The notes: a model not told the origin generated them from the letters alone. A DNA stretch of 64,000 nucleotides from Paenibacillus pinihumi DSM 23905 = JCM 16419 (GCF_000422505.1 NZ_KE383865.1:34726-98725), one strand, 5' to 3'. Positions 51,715 to 61,899 are shown, counted from the first letter of the stretch. Numbers and translations are program-made.

Positions 51715-52989
51715 TTGATCATTAGTGAGAATTTTCCGCGATATACCGCGTATAATCCGCTTGTTCCGGTATGGTGTCTAACGCCTCAAAGCAAAGGAAG
51801 CTTTCACCGCTTCTTCGACAACTCTCCAGTCAGCCCGTCCGGCAGATATGTTGCTGTGCTGCAAATGCCGCAGGAGGAGCGTCTGCCGCAGCCCGGCGAG
51901 CAGGCTGTCATTGCACTCATCGATCTGCATACGGGGACGGAATCCCCGATTGCAACCACTTATGGCTGGGAGCCACAGCTTGGCGCCAATTTGAACTGGG
52001 GAACAAGCGATGAGAAGCTGTACTACAATGATGTCGCACCAGGAGAATGGGAGCCATTTTGTGTGGAGCTTAACCTCTTGACCGGAACAAGGCGCCGGCT
52101 GGAAGGGGGGATTTACCGCATATCCCCGGACGGGCAAACTATTATTTCTGCATGCATGAAGCGAATGCGGCGCACACAATACGGGTATGGTGTGATGGTA
52201 CCTGATGAACACGTTCCGCGCAACTTTGGATTTAGTGAAAATGACGGCCTTTATATGACTGATGTGATCACAGGAAGGCAGAGGCTGCTCGTTTCTATCA
52301 AGGAAGTGTTTGACCGTGCACAGCCGGCAATTGACAAGCAGTCATATGCCCATGGAGAATGCTATGGTTTCCATTGCAAATTTAATCCGCAGGGAGACCG
52401 CCTTATTTTTACAATGCGCTGGTTCCATACCGAAGAAGAGCAGCCCTGGAACATGCTGATGAAGCGATGCCTGAAGTTTTGGGTCGTTACCATGAAACCG
52501 GATGGAACCGATATGCACGTTGCAGTCGGTCCGGAGCAGTGGGAAAAGGGCGGCCATCATATCAATTGGTATCCGGACGGCCGTACATTATCGATGAATC
52601 TGTGTCTGGAAGGAGACCGGCAGCTCAAACTTGTGCGTGCGGGCTATGACGGATCTGAACTGGGCACGATTATTGAAGGGATTTCCGGATCAGGGCACCC
52701 GACTGTACATCCTAATGGACGTCACATTTTAACCGATGCTTACGAGCATGAACAGGTGGCCTACGGAGACGGTACAGTTCCCTTGAGGCTCATTGATTTG
52801 AAAAATGGAAGAGAGCAGATGATTATACGAGTGCACGTAGGCAATCCTGGTACGGAGACGTCATCGGCGCTGCGGGTTGACCCGCACCCTGCCTGGGCTC
52901 CTGACAACCGGCATATTGTGTTCAATGGCTTTGTGGATGGCACACGCCGGGTATTCCTCGCTGATCTTGCCGGTGTACTTGATGCCTAG
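51715..52989 (+). CDS. beta-propeller protein, oligogalacturonate-lyase-like
   Basis: A 424-residue protein with repeated propeller strands (SPDGQTIISACM, NPQGDRLIFTMRW, YPDGRTLSMNL, HPNGRHILTDAY, APDNRHIVFNGF). The pattern is that of TolB-like WD40 propellers and of oligogalacturonate lyases, which use a His cluster; HGECYGFHCKF and GKGGHHINW-like histidines are visible here as GHHINW. No signal peptide, so likely cytoplasmic. TTG 51715 follows AAGGAG. The AraC gene beside it fits sugar catabolism. Enzymatic role is inference. Confidence 0.65.
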   Translation: MIISENFPRYTAYNPLVPVWCLTPQSKGSFHRFFDNSPVSPSGRYVAVLQMPQEERLPQPGEQAVIALIDLHTGTESPIATTYGWEPQLGANLNWGTSDEKLYYNDVAPGEWEPFCVELNLLTGTRRRLEGGIYRISPDGQTIISACMKRMRRTQYGYGVMVPDEHVPRNFGFSENDGLYMTDVITGRQRLLVSIKEVFDRAQPAIDKQSYAHGECYGFHCKFNPQGDRLIFTMRWFHTEEEQPWNMLMKRCLKFWVVTMKPDGTDMHVAVGPEQWEKGGHHINWYPDGRTLSMNLCLEGDRQLKLVRAGYDGSELGTIIEGISGSGHPTVHPNGRHILTDAYEHEQVAYGDGTVPLRLIDLKNGREQMIIRVHVGNPGTETSSALRVDPHPAWAPDNRHIVFNGFVDGTRRVFLADLAGVLDA

Positions 52990-53118
52990 GCTTGCTAAGC
53001 AAGTAATGCCGCAAGAGACTCTTCTTCCAGCAGCCCGAATGGCCGATCTGTTCATTTTTGTTGCCTCTGCGGCTTGAGATTTATTGTAGTATGTACAGCT
53101 CTATTGCTATGAATGTAG

Positions 53119-53156
53119 AAGCCTGCTTTGTCCTATAAGGGATAAGGCAGGCTTTT
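53119..53156 (+). terminator. terminator of the beta-propeller gene
   Basis: AAGCCTGC pairs with GCAGGCTTTT around an inner TCC/GGA stem, followed by a T-run. Confidence 0.8.
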
Positions 53157-53445
53157 GCATGCTATCTCCTAAATACTCCCTTTATAAAAGGGAATTACCT
53201 GTAATTCATGAAAAGTTCTCTTGTCTTGTTGTTTGCTTTACAAGATACATTTTACCGCATGGCGTACATCTTTTTAATAAGTTAGTCAGGTAGCCAGGGG
53301 CTAAAAATAAAGGGAATTCGCTCCCTAAATCAACTTATGCGTATGAATTATTAAATCCTGTCAACATTATTCATGACGGAATGGCTTTTTCCTTTTGTTG
53401 AAGCAGTGACGATTGTGGCATATCATTTTGGTGTAATAGGATTTA
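53157..53445. other. intergenic region upstream of mtlA
   Basis: AT-rich leader and promoter region of the mannitol operon. No gene or stable antiterminator-type hairpin pair was recognised. Confidence 0.5.
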
Positions 53446-53459
53446 TGAAAACGTTACAA
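53446..53459 (+). promoter_or_regulatory. possible catabolite-response element at mtlA
   Basis: TGAAAACGTTACAA fits the first half of the cre consensus TGWAANCGNTNWCA but differs at two positions of the second half. It lies 17 bp before the GTG start, where CcpA binding would block expression. Confidence 0.35.
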
Positions 53460-53475
53460 TGAAGGAGGAGCTACA

Positions 53476-54924
53476 GTGACAACTACTGAAGCAAGGAAGC
53501 AGGGAACGGGCGGTGCCAAGGTTGGCGTGCAGCGTGTCGGACGCTTCCTGAGCGGGATGGTCATGCCGAACATCGGCGCATTTATTGCGTGGGGGCTGAT
53601 TACCGCTTTATTTATTCCGACGGGCTGGATTCCCAATGAAACTCTGGCCAAGCTTGTCGAGCCTACACTGTACCACCTGCTGCCGATCCTGATTGGCTAT
53701 ACAGGCGGTAACATGATTTACGGCACCCGCGGCGGTGTCATCGGAGCTGTAGCCACCATGGGTGTAATTGTTGGCGCAGATATTCCGATGTTCCTGGGAG
53801 CCATGATTATAGGACCATTCTCGGCATGGGTATTAAAACAATTTGACCGTATGCTGGAGGGCAAAATCCGTTCCGGCTTTGAGATGCTTATAAACAACTT
53901 CTCGGCAGGAATTATTGGCGGACTGCTCGCGATTATCGCTTATGTGGCAGTAGGGCCAATTGTAGAGTCGATCAGCAACGTATTGGCGCACGGCGTGCAA
54001 TTCCTTGTGGATCACGGATTGCTGCCGCTGGCGAATATTCTGATCGAGCCTGCCAAAGTATTGTTCCTGAACAATGCGATCAATCACGGTGTTCTCGGGC
54101 CAATCGCCCTGGATCAGGCAGCGAAGACAGGCAAGTCCATCATCTTCATGCTGGAATCCAATCCGGGTCCGGGCCTGGGCATTCTGCTCGCTTACATGGT
54201 GGCAGGACGCGGCTCAGCCAGACAATCTGCTTCAGGAGCTGCGATCATTCATTTTCTGGGCGGTATTCATGAGATTTACTTCCCGTACATTCTGATGAAT
54301 CCAAGATTGATTCTGGCTGCGATTGCTGGAGGTATTACAGGTACATTTACATTCTCCCTGTTCAATGCAGGGCTTGTTGCAACAGCTTCTCCGGGCAGTA
54401 TTTTTGCTTATGTTGCCATGGCGCCCAAGGGCGGCCTGCTGGCAGTATTCACGGGTGTTATTACGGCAACAATCGTGTCCTTCCTGGTAGCGGCACTGAT
54501 CCTGAAGACTTCGCGCAAAAATGATGCGGGAGACGATCTGGAGCAGGCACAGGCGAAGATGAATGAAATGAAAAGCGAAGCTAAAGGAACTGCTAATGCA
54601 ACTGCTGGCTCTGCTCCGGCACAAGCAGCAGGCGCAGTGAAAGCGAAAGAAGACATCCGTAAAATTGTGTTCTCCTGTGATGCCGGAATGGGCTCCAGTG
54701 CCATGGGCGCGTCCATTCTGCGCAAAAAAATGAAGCAGGCTGAAGTAGATGTGACGGTAACGAATACAGCAATCAGCGACATTCCGAATGATGCGGATAT
54801 TGTCATTACCCACCAGACATTGACAGACCGTGCGAGAGCGAAAGCGCCGGATGCTGAACATATCTCGATTGACAATTTCCTGAAAAGTCCGGCGTACGAT
54901 ACGCTGGTTGAACGTTTGAAATAA
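53476..54924 (+). CDS. mtlA: mannitol PTS transporter EIICB
   Basis: A 482-residue permease. The EIIC membrane domain (residues about 20-345) has the family segments GRFLSGMVMPNIGAFIAWG, GPGLGILLAYM and GGIHEIYFPYILMNP. A charged Ala/Lys-rich linker joins the cytoplasmic EIIB domain, whose phosphocysteine is Cys401 in CDAGMGSSAMG. EIIA is missing and is supplied by mtlF downstream. The GTG start is fixed by AAGGAGGAG. It takes up mannitol as mannitol-1-phosphate. Confidence 0.97.
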   Translation: MTTTEARKQGTGGAKVGVQRVGRFLSGMVMPNIGAFIAWGLITALFIPTGWIPNETLAKLVEPTLYHLLPILIGYTGGNMIYGTRGGVIGAVATMGVIVGADIPMFLGAMIIGPFSAWVLKQFDRMLEGKIRSGFEMLINNFSAGIIGGLLAIIAYVAVGPIVESISNVLAHGVQFLVDHGLLPLANILIEPAKVLFLNNAINHGVLGPIALDQAAKTGKSIIFMLESNPGPGLGILLAYMVAGRGSARQSASGAAIIHFLGGIHEIYFPYILMNPRLILAAIAGGITGTFTFSLFNAGLVATASPGSIFAYVAMAPKGGLLAVFTGVITATIVSFLVAALILKTSRKNDAGDDLEQAQAKMNEMKSEAKGTANATAGSAPAQAAGAVKAKEDIRKIVFSCDAGMGSSAMGASILRKKMKQAEVDVTVTNTAISDIPNDADIVITHQTLTDRARAKAPDAEHISIDNFLKSPAYDTLVERLK

Positions 54925-55007
54925 AGCGCGAAATAAGCAAGACTGCAATTATGCGTGAAGCCCGGGGTAATTGCCGGGGGAGGATAATGCTGATTTAGAA
55001 GAGGACA

Positions 55008-57092
55008 ATGATGCCGATGAAGGTAACGAACAGGCAGCGGCAGCTTCTGGACCTGCTGCTGAGTAGCAAGGAAGAGATCACGGCTGCGGACATTGCCGCT
55101 GCGATTAATGTCAGTGCCCGCACCGTGCACCGGGAGCTGCCGGAGCTTGAGCCGCTATTGGAGAAATACGGCATAGAGCTCCAGAGAAAATCCGGAATCG
55201 GCATCCAGCTCATTGGGCCTCCGGCGCAGCTGGACCTGCTGAAACAGGTGCTATCCCGCATGAGCTACACCGAATATACAGCGGAAGAGCGCCGCGTGTT
55301 CATCCTATGCATGCTGCTGGAGAGTAATGAGCCAGTCAAGCTGTTTGCACTGGCCCATAACCTGCATGTGACAGTCGCCACTATGAGCCATGATTTGGAC
55401 GAACTCGAGAAGGGTATAATCAAGTATGACCTGAAGCTTGTCCGCCGACGGGGATACGGCATTATGCTTGAGGGTTCCGAGCAAGTCAAGCGTGAGCTGC
55501 TGCTTACACTTGCCCAGCAATATATCGATGATTCTGATCTTTTCGGCAGCTCGGCCCGCTCGCAGGAGCAGCCGGTAATTGGCCTGATGCTTGATCAGAT
55601 CGGCAAGGGCAGCCTGCTTAAGCTGGAGCAGGCGCTCTGGGAATTGGAGCAAGAGCATCCGCTTGCGTTATCGGATGAAGCCTATACGAGGCTCTTGCTC
55701 CAGCTCTCTATCGCCATTCGCAGAATACATGACGGCCATCTAATCGGGCTGTCTGATGAAGCCGCATCTCCGGACATTCCACTTCGTCCGGAGATTGCGG
55801 CATTGCTGAAACAGCTGGAAGCAGAGTTTGCGATCGAACTGCCCATGGTTGAGAGGCACTATGTCAGCAGGCTGATCCGGCAATATGCGGATGAAGAGGT
55901 CGGTTATGAGCTTCTGCCGCATGGCGACCTGGATGTGCTCGAGAAGACGGTTCAGCTCATCGGGTTCATGGACCGCCACTATGATTCAGCCTTCCACCGG
56001 GATCATTCCCTGCGTGACGGGCTTCTTCGCCATTTGGTACCCGCACTGATGCGCATCCGGGAAGGAAGCGAAATCCGCAACCCGCTGCTGACGCAGATTA
56101 AAACGGATTACAGCGCGCTGTTCGAACTGGTCCGGCAAGGAGCGGATGAGGTATTTCCAGAGCTGGGCATACCGGATGAGGAAGTAGGATTTCTCGTGAT
56201 GCATTTCGGTGCGGCGCTGGAGCGGGTATCACAGCCGGCCCCGCCGGTTCGTGCGGTTGTCGTGTGCAGCAGTGGAATCGGCTCCTCCAAGTTGCTCGCT
56301 GTGCGGCTGGAGAAGGAACTCCCGGAAGTAGTGATTGTCGGCAATGTACCGTGGTACGAGGCTGCCCGCATTCCGGAGGACGAGTACGACATCATTATTT
56401 CAACGATTGATCTGCCGCTTCAGCCTGACAAGTATTTCAAGCTGAGCCCGCTGCTGACAGATAACGAAGCAGCTTCGCTTCGAAGATTTATGCAGCACTG
56501 GTCCCTGCGCATGCAGCAGCGTGCGGAGAGTGAGCAGCTTGCGGTAAAAGAAGCTTCATCCCAGCGGCTGGATCAACTGAAAGCATGTCTGGATGAAATT
56601 CATTACCTGCTTGAACGGTTTCACCTGTATAAGCTGCCGGATACAGAAGGGCTTGATGCCCGGCAAATTTTGCACCAAGCCTGTACACTGGCCGCAGGCA
56701 GCGGCGCGATTACCGATGTCGATGCGGTGGTCCAGCAACTGCTGGAGCGGGAGCGGCAGGGCAGCGAGATTGTGACGGATACAGGGCTAGCCCTGTTCCA
56801 TACGAGAAGCAAGGATATTTTGCAGCCGCTGGTTGCGATGTTTCAATTGAAAAAGCCCAAGCTGCTGCAGGCGCACAGCGTCCGCCCGGCAGCCTATATG
56901 ATGCTGATGGTGGGGCCGCTGGCGCTTGGCAAGGAAAGCCTGGAGGTACTGAGTGAAATCAGCGCCCTCCTGCTGCTTCCGGAGTTGCCGGAAGTGCTTG
57001 CGACAGGCAATGAGCTTGTCATCAAAGATTTTATGGCCAATGCGCTGCTTGGCTATTTTCAAACAAAAATGGAAATGGAGATGACGTGGTGA
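55008..57092 (+). CDS. mtlR: mannitol operon transcriptional activator MtlR
   Basis: A 694-residue PTS-controlled activator. An N-terminal helix-turn-helix (EEITAADIAAAINVSARTVHREL) and a second DNA-binding region are followed by two PRD domains (histidines around residues 225-400), an EIIB-like domain (VVVCSSGIGSSKLL, with the phosphorylatable Cys) and a C-terminal EIIA-like domain. The layout matches Bacillus MtlR, activated or inhibited by phosphoryl transfer from HPr and MtlA. It lies between mtlA and mtlF, and its stop overlaps mtlF. Confidence 0.95.
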   Translation: MMPMKVTNRQRQLLDLLLSSKEEITAADIAAAINVSARTVHRELPELEPLLEKYGIELQRKSGIGIQLIGPPAQLDLLKQVLSRMSYTEYTAEERRVFILCMLLESNEPVKLFALAHNLHVTVATMSHDLDELEKGIIKYDLKLVRRRGYGIMLEGSEQVKRELLLTLAQQYIDDSDLFGSSARSQEQPVIGLMLDQIGKGSLLKLEQALWELEQEHPLALSDEAYTRLLLQLSIAIRRIHDGHLIGLSDEAASPDIPLRPEIAALLKQLEAEFAIELPMVERHYVSRLIRQYADEEVGYELLPHGDLDVLEKTVQLIGFMDRHYDSAFHRDHSLRDGLLRHLVPALMRIREGSEIRNPLLTQIKTDYSALFELVRQGADEVFPELGIPDEEVGFLVMHFGAALERVSQPAPPVRAVVVCSSGIGSSKLLAVRLEKELPEVVIVGNVPWYEAARIPEDEYDIIISTIDLPLQPDKYFKLSPLLTDNEAASLRRFMQHWSLRMQQRAESEQLAVKEASSQRLDQLKACLDEIHYLLERFHLYKLPDTEGLDARQILHQACTLAAGSGAITDVDAVVQQLLERERQGSEIVTDTGLALFHTRSKDILQPLVAMFQLKKPKLLQAHSVRPAAYMMLMVGPLALGKESLEVLSEISALLLLPELPEVLATGNELVIKDFMANALLGYFQTKMEMEMTW

Positions 57093-57526
57093 GTATTCTA
57101 TCTGCAGATAAAGTAAAATTGAACGCCAAAGCTGAGGACAAATGGGAAGCAATTCGAATCGCAGGACAACTGCTGGTCAGTGCCGGGCATGCTCTGCCTG
57201 GCTATGTGGATAAAATGATTGAGCGTGAACAGACGCTGTCTACTTACATGGGCGGAGGCTTGGCTATTCCGCACGGCACGAAGGATTCCAAGGAATTGAT
57301 TAAGTCAACAGGTTTGTCCATCGTGCAATTCCCGGACGGCGTTGATTTTGGAGACGATGAGAAGGCTTATCTGCTGGTTGGGATTGCGGCTGAAGGTGAT
57401 GATCATCTGGACATTTTAACGAATGTCGCGATGGTATGCTCCGATGAAGACAATTTGGAACAAATCCTGAAGGCATCGACAGCCGAGGAAATGATCAGCA
57501 TCTTTGAAAGCGGGATGGAAGCATGA
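57086..57526 (+). CDS. mtlF: mannitol PTS EIIA component
   Basis: A 146-residue EIIA. The phosphohistidine is His63 in GGLAIPHGT. It passes phosphate from HPr to the EIIB domain of MtlA. Two GTG codons compete (57086 and 57089); the second overlaps the mtlR stop as GTGA. Its stop overlaps the mtlD start by 4 bp. Length and motifs are normal. Confidence 0.95.
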   Translation: MVSILSADKVKLNAKAEDKWEAIRIAGQLLVSAGHALPGYVDKMIEREQTLSTYMGGGLAIPHGTKDSKELIKSTGLSIVQFPDGVDFGDDEKAYLLVGIAAEGDDHLDILTNVAMVCSDEDNLEQILKASTAEEMISIFESGMEA

Positions 57527-58677
57527 GAGCCGTCCATTTTGGAGCAGGAAATATCGGGAGAGGGTTCATCGGATTGATTCTGTCCCGTGCCGGATATGAA
57601 GTCTGCTTCGTTGATGTGAATGAAGAGCTTGTATCGCAGCTTCGGGAGCGCGGCTCCTATCAGGTTGTGCTGGCAGACGGCAGCGGACATGCCGAGCAGG
57701 TGTCAGGCGTGACCGCAATTAACGGCACCGATCTGGAGCTTGTGGCGCAGCATGTAGCCGAAGCCGATCTGGTTACTACAGCTGTCGGGGTCAACATTCT
57801 AAAGCATATCGCCGCCGGGATTGCCGGGGGCATTGCCAGACGGGTGAAGCAATCCGTGGCGCCCCTTCACATCATTGCCTGTGAGAATGCCATTGGCGGA
57901 AGTTCCCGGCTGAAAGAACATGTCTACGGGCATCTCGATGAAGAAACCAGGCAGCAAGCGGACCGGACGGTTGCGTTCCCGGATGCTGCTGTCGACCGTA
58001 TTGTGCCGATTCAGCATAATGAGGACCCGCTGGAAGTTACCGTCGAGCCGTTCTATGAATGGGTTGTGGATCGCAGTGCTGTACTGGAAGGCTATCATGA
58101 AATTGAAGGCGTCCATTATGTGGACCGTCTGGAGCCTTATATTGAGCGCAAGCTTTTTACCGTTAATACAGGCCATTGCTCCGCAGCCTATGCAGGTTAT
58201 TTGCGCGGTTATGATACGATTCAGCAAACAATGGCGGATCAGTCCATTGCCGGCGAGGTGAGACTGGCTCTGGAGGAGACTGGTGCTGTGTTGGTACAGC
58301 GCTATGGTTTTGACGAGGAGGAACACGAGCAGTATATCGGGAAGATTCTTGAGCGGTTCCGCAATCCGCATCTGACTGACGAGACCGTAAGAGTCGGCCG
58401 CTCTCCGATCCGCAAGCTGTCACCGGAGGATCGTCTTGTACGTCCGGCGCTGCAGGCTGTGGAGCTTGGCATGGAGCCGGTTCAACTGGCGAAAGCGATG
58501 GCGTCAGCCCTCCATTTTGATTACCAGGATGATCCGGAGGCAGTAGAGCTTCAGGAGACTATCCGTACAGAAGGAATTGAGCAGGCGATAACCCGTTATA
58601 CCGGAATTGAAGCCGGCCAGCCGCTTTTTGCCCTTATCCTGGACAATTATCATTATTTGAATAAAGGAGCGCATTAA
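57523..58677 (+). CDS. mtlD: mannitol-1-phosphate 5-dehydrogenase
   Basis: A 384-residue polyol dehydrogenase that oxidises mannitol-1-phosphate to fructose-6-phosphate with NAD+. The N-terminal NAD site is [14 protein letters not shown]; the catalytic region holds [18 protein letters not shown], with Lys and His of the family. It overlaps mtlF by 4 bp (ATGA) and is followed within 2 bp by the EI gene. Confidence 0.97.
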   Translation: MRAVHFGAGNIGRGFIGLILSRAGYEVCFVDVNEELVSQLRERGSYQVVLADGSGHAEQVSGVTAINGTDLELVAQHVAEADLVTTAVGVNILKHIAAGIAGGIARRVKQSVAPLHIIACENAIGGSSRLKEHVYGHLDEETRQQADRTVAFPDAAVDRIVPIQHNEDPLEVTVEPFYEWVVDRSAVLEGYHEIEGVHYVDRLEPYIERKLFTVNTGHCSAAYAGYLRGYDTIQQTMADQSIAGEVRLALEETGAVLVQRYGFDEEEHEQYIGKILERFRNPHLTDETVRVGRSPIRKLSPEDRLVRPALQAVELGMEPVQLAKAMASALHFDYQDDPEAVELQETIRTEGIEQAITRYTGIEAGQPLFALILDNYHYLNKGAH

Positions 58678-58679
58678 CG

Positions 58680-60437
58680 ATGAAGGGAGTTACGGAGCCA
58701 ATGAGAGAGAACACAGCAAGAACTGCAGCAATTGGCGGTATTGCAGCATCTCCCGGCTATGCGATTGCCAAGGCATACCGCTTGCAGCGTGAGGAAATCA
58801 AGCCGGTGCAAAAACAGGTCGCAGATGCGGCGGCAGAGGTTGAACGGTTCAAACAGGCGCTAGCCAAGGCGAGAGCAGAGCTGGAGCAAATTCATGAACT
58901 GACACGCCAAAGACTGGGCGAGGAGAAAGCTGAAATTTTCGAAGCCCATCTGCTGCTGCTTGAAGACCCTGACCTGATCGACGCGGCTATCGAGCAAATT
59001 GAACAGGACAATGTCAATGCGGATTTTGCGCTGTACAGCGTGGCTGCGACCTTCATAGAGGCATTGCTCGCCATGGATAACGAGCTGCTTCGTGAGCGTG
59101 CGGCAGATATCCGCGACGTATCCGGTCGTGTCATTGCGGCGCTTCATGGCGCTACCTATACGACAGTCTCCGGCGTGACGGAGGAGTCGGTCATTATTGC
59201 CGAAGACCTTGCGCCATCGGATACTGCTTTGCTGGATGCAAACATTGTGCGCGGCTTCGCCACCGAAATTGGAAGCCGGACCTCGCATTCCGCCATTATG
59301 GCCCGCTCGCTGGGCATTCCGGCGATCGTTGGAGCCGGGTCATCCCTAATGGATATTGAGACCGGCACAATGGTCATTCTGGACGCCGTGGAAGGCAAGA
59401 TTATCGTTTCTCCAAGTGAAGAGGAACTGGAACAGTACCGTCAGATTCAACAGCAATACGAGCAGCGCCGCGCTGAGCTGGCCGGATTGAAATCCGAACC
59501 GTCCGTATCCTTAGACGGCGCACATGTGGAGCTTGCGGCTAATATTGGAAGTGTGGAGGATGTTCAGAAGGCGCTGGATAACGGCGCAGAGGGCATCGGG
59601 CTTTTCCGTACTGAATTTCTGTATATGGGGCGCAGTACGCTGCCGACAGAGGAAGAGCAGTTCAACGTCTACAAGTATGTTCTTGAGAAAATGGCAGGCA
59701 AGCCTGTAGTCATCCGCACACTGGATATCGGCGGCGACAAGGAGCTTCCATATATGAAGCTGCCGAAGGAGAGCAATCCGTTCCTTGGACTTCGTGCTGT
59801 AAGGCTTTGCCTCCAGGAGCAGGACTTGTTCCGCACACAGCTTCGTGCACTTTTGCGGGCAAGCCGTTATGGCAATCTGAAGATCATGTTCCCGATGATT
59901 GCGCTTCGTGAAGAGCTTCTCGAGTGCAAGAGGCTGCTTCAGGAAGAACGCGACAAGCTGATTGCCGAGGGCATCGAGGTTGCTGACCAGATTGAAGTGG
60001 GGATCATGATTGAAATTCCGGCTGCTGCGCTGGCGGCTGACCAGTTTGCCAAAGAGGTCGACTTCTTCAGCATCGGTACGAACGACCTGATTCAATATAC
60101 AATGGCTGCTGACCGCATGAACGAGACCGTTTCCTACCTGTATCAGACCTGCCATCCATCCGTGCTTCGTCTGATCCGCATGGTCATCTCCGCTGCAAAC
60201 AAGGAAGGCAAGTGGGTCGGCATGTGCGGCGAAATGGCGGGTGACGAGTCGGCGATTCCGCTGCTGCTCGGCATGGGGCTGCATGAGTTCAGCATGAGCG
60301 CAGTCTCCATTTTGCCGGCCAGAGCGCAAATCCGCAGCTTGTCCAAGCAGCAATGGGCGGAGCGGATCGACAGCGTGCTGGAGCTTGGAAGCGAGCAAGA
60401 GATTAAACAATACGTGCAGCAGCACCTAAACAGCTAA
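58680..60437 (+). CDS. ptsI: PTS enzyme I
   Basis: A 585-residue phosphoenolpyruvate-protein phosphotransferase. The phosphohistidine lies in [12 protein letters not shown] (His203 from this start), the PEP-binding domain shows [14 protein letters not shown] and [20 protein letters not shown] plus [17 protein letters not shown]. It loads HPr with phosphate. ATG 58680 follows AAGGAG at 11 bp; ATG 58701 is an alternative. Its place at the end of the mtl operon, with an HPr gene after it, is unlike the usual ptsHI order. Confidence 0.95.
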   Translation: MKGVTEPMRENTARTAAIGGIAASPGYAIAKAYRLQREEIKPVQKQVADAAAEVERFKQALAKARAELEQIHELTRQRLGEEKAEIFEAHLLLLEDPDLIDAAIEQIEQDNVNADFALYSVAATFIEALLAMDNELLRERAADIRDVSGRVIAALHGATYTTVSGVTEESVIIAEDLAPSDTALLDANIVRGFATEIGSRTSHSAIMARSLGIPAIVGAGSSLMDIETGTMVILDAVEGKIIVSPSEEELEQYRQIQQQYEQRRAELAGLKSEPSVSLDGAHVELAANIGSVEDVQKALDNGAEGIGLFRTEFLYMGRSTLPTEEEQFNVYKYVLEKMAGKPVVIRTLDIGGDKELPYMKLPKESNPFLGLRAVRLCLQEQDLFRTQLRALLRASRYGNLKIMFPMIALREELLECKRLLQEERDKLIAEGIEVADQIEVGIMIEIPAAALAADQFAKEVDFFSIGTNDLIQYTMAADRMNETVSYLYQTCHPSVLRLIRMVISAANKEGKWVGMCGEMAGDESAIPLLLGMGLHEFSMSAVSILPARAQIRSLSKQQWAERIDSVLELGSEQEIKQYVQQHLNS

Positions 60438-60455
60438 CAAGGAGTGACGAGAGAA

Positions 60456-60719
60456 ATGACAACTGGAACCTTTACTGTACTTAATCCATCGGGCTTTCAT
60501 GCCCGTCCGACCAAAGTCTTCGTTCAGGCGGCTTCCGCTTTCCCGTGTAAGGTGAGCCTGAGCAAGAACGGCAAAAAAGTAAACGGCAAGAGCTCCCTCA
60601 GCATTCTGACGCTCGGAATTGCAGTGAACGATGAAGTTATTCTGGAGACAGATGGCGACCAGGAAGAGCAAGCGCTGCAAGAGCTGGGCGCATTGCTGAC
60701 GAAGATTTACGAGGAATAG
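60456..60719 (+). CDS. ptsH: HPr phosphocarrier protein
   Basis: An 87-residue HPr. From ATG 60456 the active-site histidine is exactly His15 (NPSGFHARPTK) and the regulatory serine exactly Ser46 (NGKSSLSILTLG), as in canonical HPr, which supports this start. GTG 60444 is too close to the AAGGA. Phosphorylation of Ser46 by HPr kinase could link it to carbon catabolite control. It lies 18 bp behind ptsI, so this operon has its own general PTS pair. Whether another ptsH exists elsewhere is not visible. Confidence 0.95.
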   Translation: MTTGTFTVLNPSGFHARPTKVFVQAASAFPCKVSLSKNGKKVNGKSSLSILTLGIAVNDEVILETDGDQEEQALQELGALLTKIYEE

Positions 60720-60753
60720 TTACTGGAGATTATTTCATCGCTTATAAAGTGAG

Positions 60754-60792
60754 GGCGGCTGGGCAGAGATATTTCTGTCCGGCCGTTTTTTT
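60754..60792 (+). terminator. terminator of the mtl-pts operon
   Basis: CGGCTGGGCAGA pairs with TCTGTCCGGCCG and is followed by seven Ts. Confidence 0.88.
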
Positions 60793-60843
60793 ATGTAGAA
60801 TGATGACGATGCAAGTATCCCTTGGTTAGTGGACTGCTAATCC

Positions 60844-61179
60844 CTATGCCAAAATCGACCGTGTATTCATAAGTACTGCTTTCATACATTCGGAATCTAT
60901 ACTCAAATGATCGACAACTTTTATTTTTCGTTTTCTCACAGCCAGGCTTTTAAATTGATCGGTCAGTACAACCCCTGAAATGCTTAATCCCTCTGGTAAT
61001 TTTACTTCAAACGGATAATCTTTGGACTGGCTCGTAATCGGACAGACGACAGCAAAGCCGGTCAATTCATTAAACTCTGCTTCTGATAGGACAACAGCTG
61101 GTCTTCGTCCTGCCTGTTCATGTCCTGCTTGGGGATCAAAATCAAGCCATACCAAATCCCCTCGTTTAGGAATTATCAA
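60844..61179 (-). CDS. MazF/PemK-family endoribonuclease toxin
   Basis: A 111-residue toxin with the family pattern PKRGDLVWLDFDPQAGHEQAGRRPAVVLS (read from residue 4; key residues GHEQAGRRPAVV), VCPITSQ and VVLTDQFKSLAVRKR. MazF enzymes cut mRNA in the cytoplasm. Its ATG overlaps the antitoxin stop by 4 bp. Sequence resembles ChpB/MazF toxins more than the NdoA of the sigB region. It is likely active because core motifs are intact. Confidence 0.92.
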   Translation of the reverse strand: MIIPKRGDLVWLDFDPQAGHEQAGRRPAVVLSEAEFNELTGFAVVCPITSQSKDYPFEVKLPEGLSISGVVLTDQFKSLAVRKRKIKVVDHLSIDSECMKAVLMNTRSILA

Positions 61180-61439
61180 AGCTTTTCGTCTCCTTCAACT
61201 CCAAAATCAATTTCTTCATGCGTTGACCCAGGTTTTATTTCAGCCAGCAAGCTTTTTAAATGATTTCTTAGTTCTTCGTTGGCATTAGAGTTTTTGACAG
61301 GGCGGAGCAAGAGTTCATTTTCAGGGGTTAAAATAATCTCAATTTCAGCACCGTCTTCAAGATTAAGACGTTTAAGAATTTGATTTGGTATGCGTATAGC
61401 ACTACTGTTTCCCCATTTACTGAGCGTCGCAGTTGTCAT
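61176..61439 (-). CDS. MazE/AbrB-family antitoxin
   Basis: An 87-residue antitoxin. The N-terminal swapped-hairpin AbrB domain is clear: TATLSKWGNSSAIRIPNQIL, then LNLEDGAEIEI. The acidic C-terminal tail would wrap the toxin. The start 61439 fits the family start (MTTATLSKWGNS) and follows GAAAGGA. The operon order is antitoxin then toxin with a 4-bp overlap, so the pair probably represses its own promoter. Confidence 0.92.
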   Translation of the reverse strand: MTTATLSKWGNSSAIRIPNQILKRLNLEDGAEIEIILTPENELLLRPVKNSNANEELRNHLKSLLAEIKPGSTHEEIDFGVEGDEKL

Positions 61440-61722
61440 TAGAATCGCGTCCTTTCTCCCTTGATATCCCAAGTATATACTACCCCCTCCAAAATGTATA
61501 TTTATAAGATATACAAACATAATGAGAAAGATACCGACTCATTATGTTTTTGGTTTAAAGACATAGAAATTAAAGTAATTAGATTCTGTTGATCAAAATT
61601 GAAAAGAGGCAACCAGCTCTGATTTTGTGCATGCAACGAGCTTAGATACAGAGCGAGTTACACCTGTTGTTCTTATCACTAAATAGGAGGGGGCGCAGCT
61701 CCTTACCGCAGTTTCATGAATA
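61440..61722. other. intergenic region upstream of the toxin-antitoxin pair
   Basis: Promoter region of the antitoxin gene. No supported gene or RNA is seen before the palindromic element at 61723. Confidence 0.5.
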
Positions 61723-61880
61723 GATCAGGTAAAAAAGAGAGCCGGGGTATCTGCCGGAGGAGCGGCAGCGTTCGCCTCTTGTCTTCGGGAAATGTCCGCA
61801 GATAGCGGCTTTCAATCCAAATTTCCTGAAGACAACAGCGACCGGAGGCAGATACCCCGGCACTCCATACTTACCTGATC
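61723..61880. repeat. 158-bp long-palindrome element
   Basis: The ends GATCAGGTAA (61723) and TTACCTGATC (61871) are perfect inverted copies. Inside them GCCGGGGTATCTGCC faces GGCAGATACCCCGGC, and further in TGTCTTCGGGAAAT faces ATTTCCTGAAGACA. The whole unit would fold as one long interrupted hairpin with a small CCGC/GCGG stem at the tip. It has no coding capacity. This looks like a dispersed palindromic repeat of the kind found in Paenibacillus genomes. Confidence 0.8.
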
Positions 61881-61899
61881 ACTACTCTCCTTAAATGAG

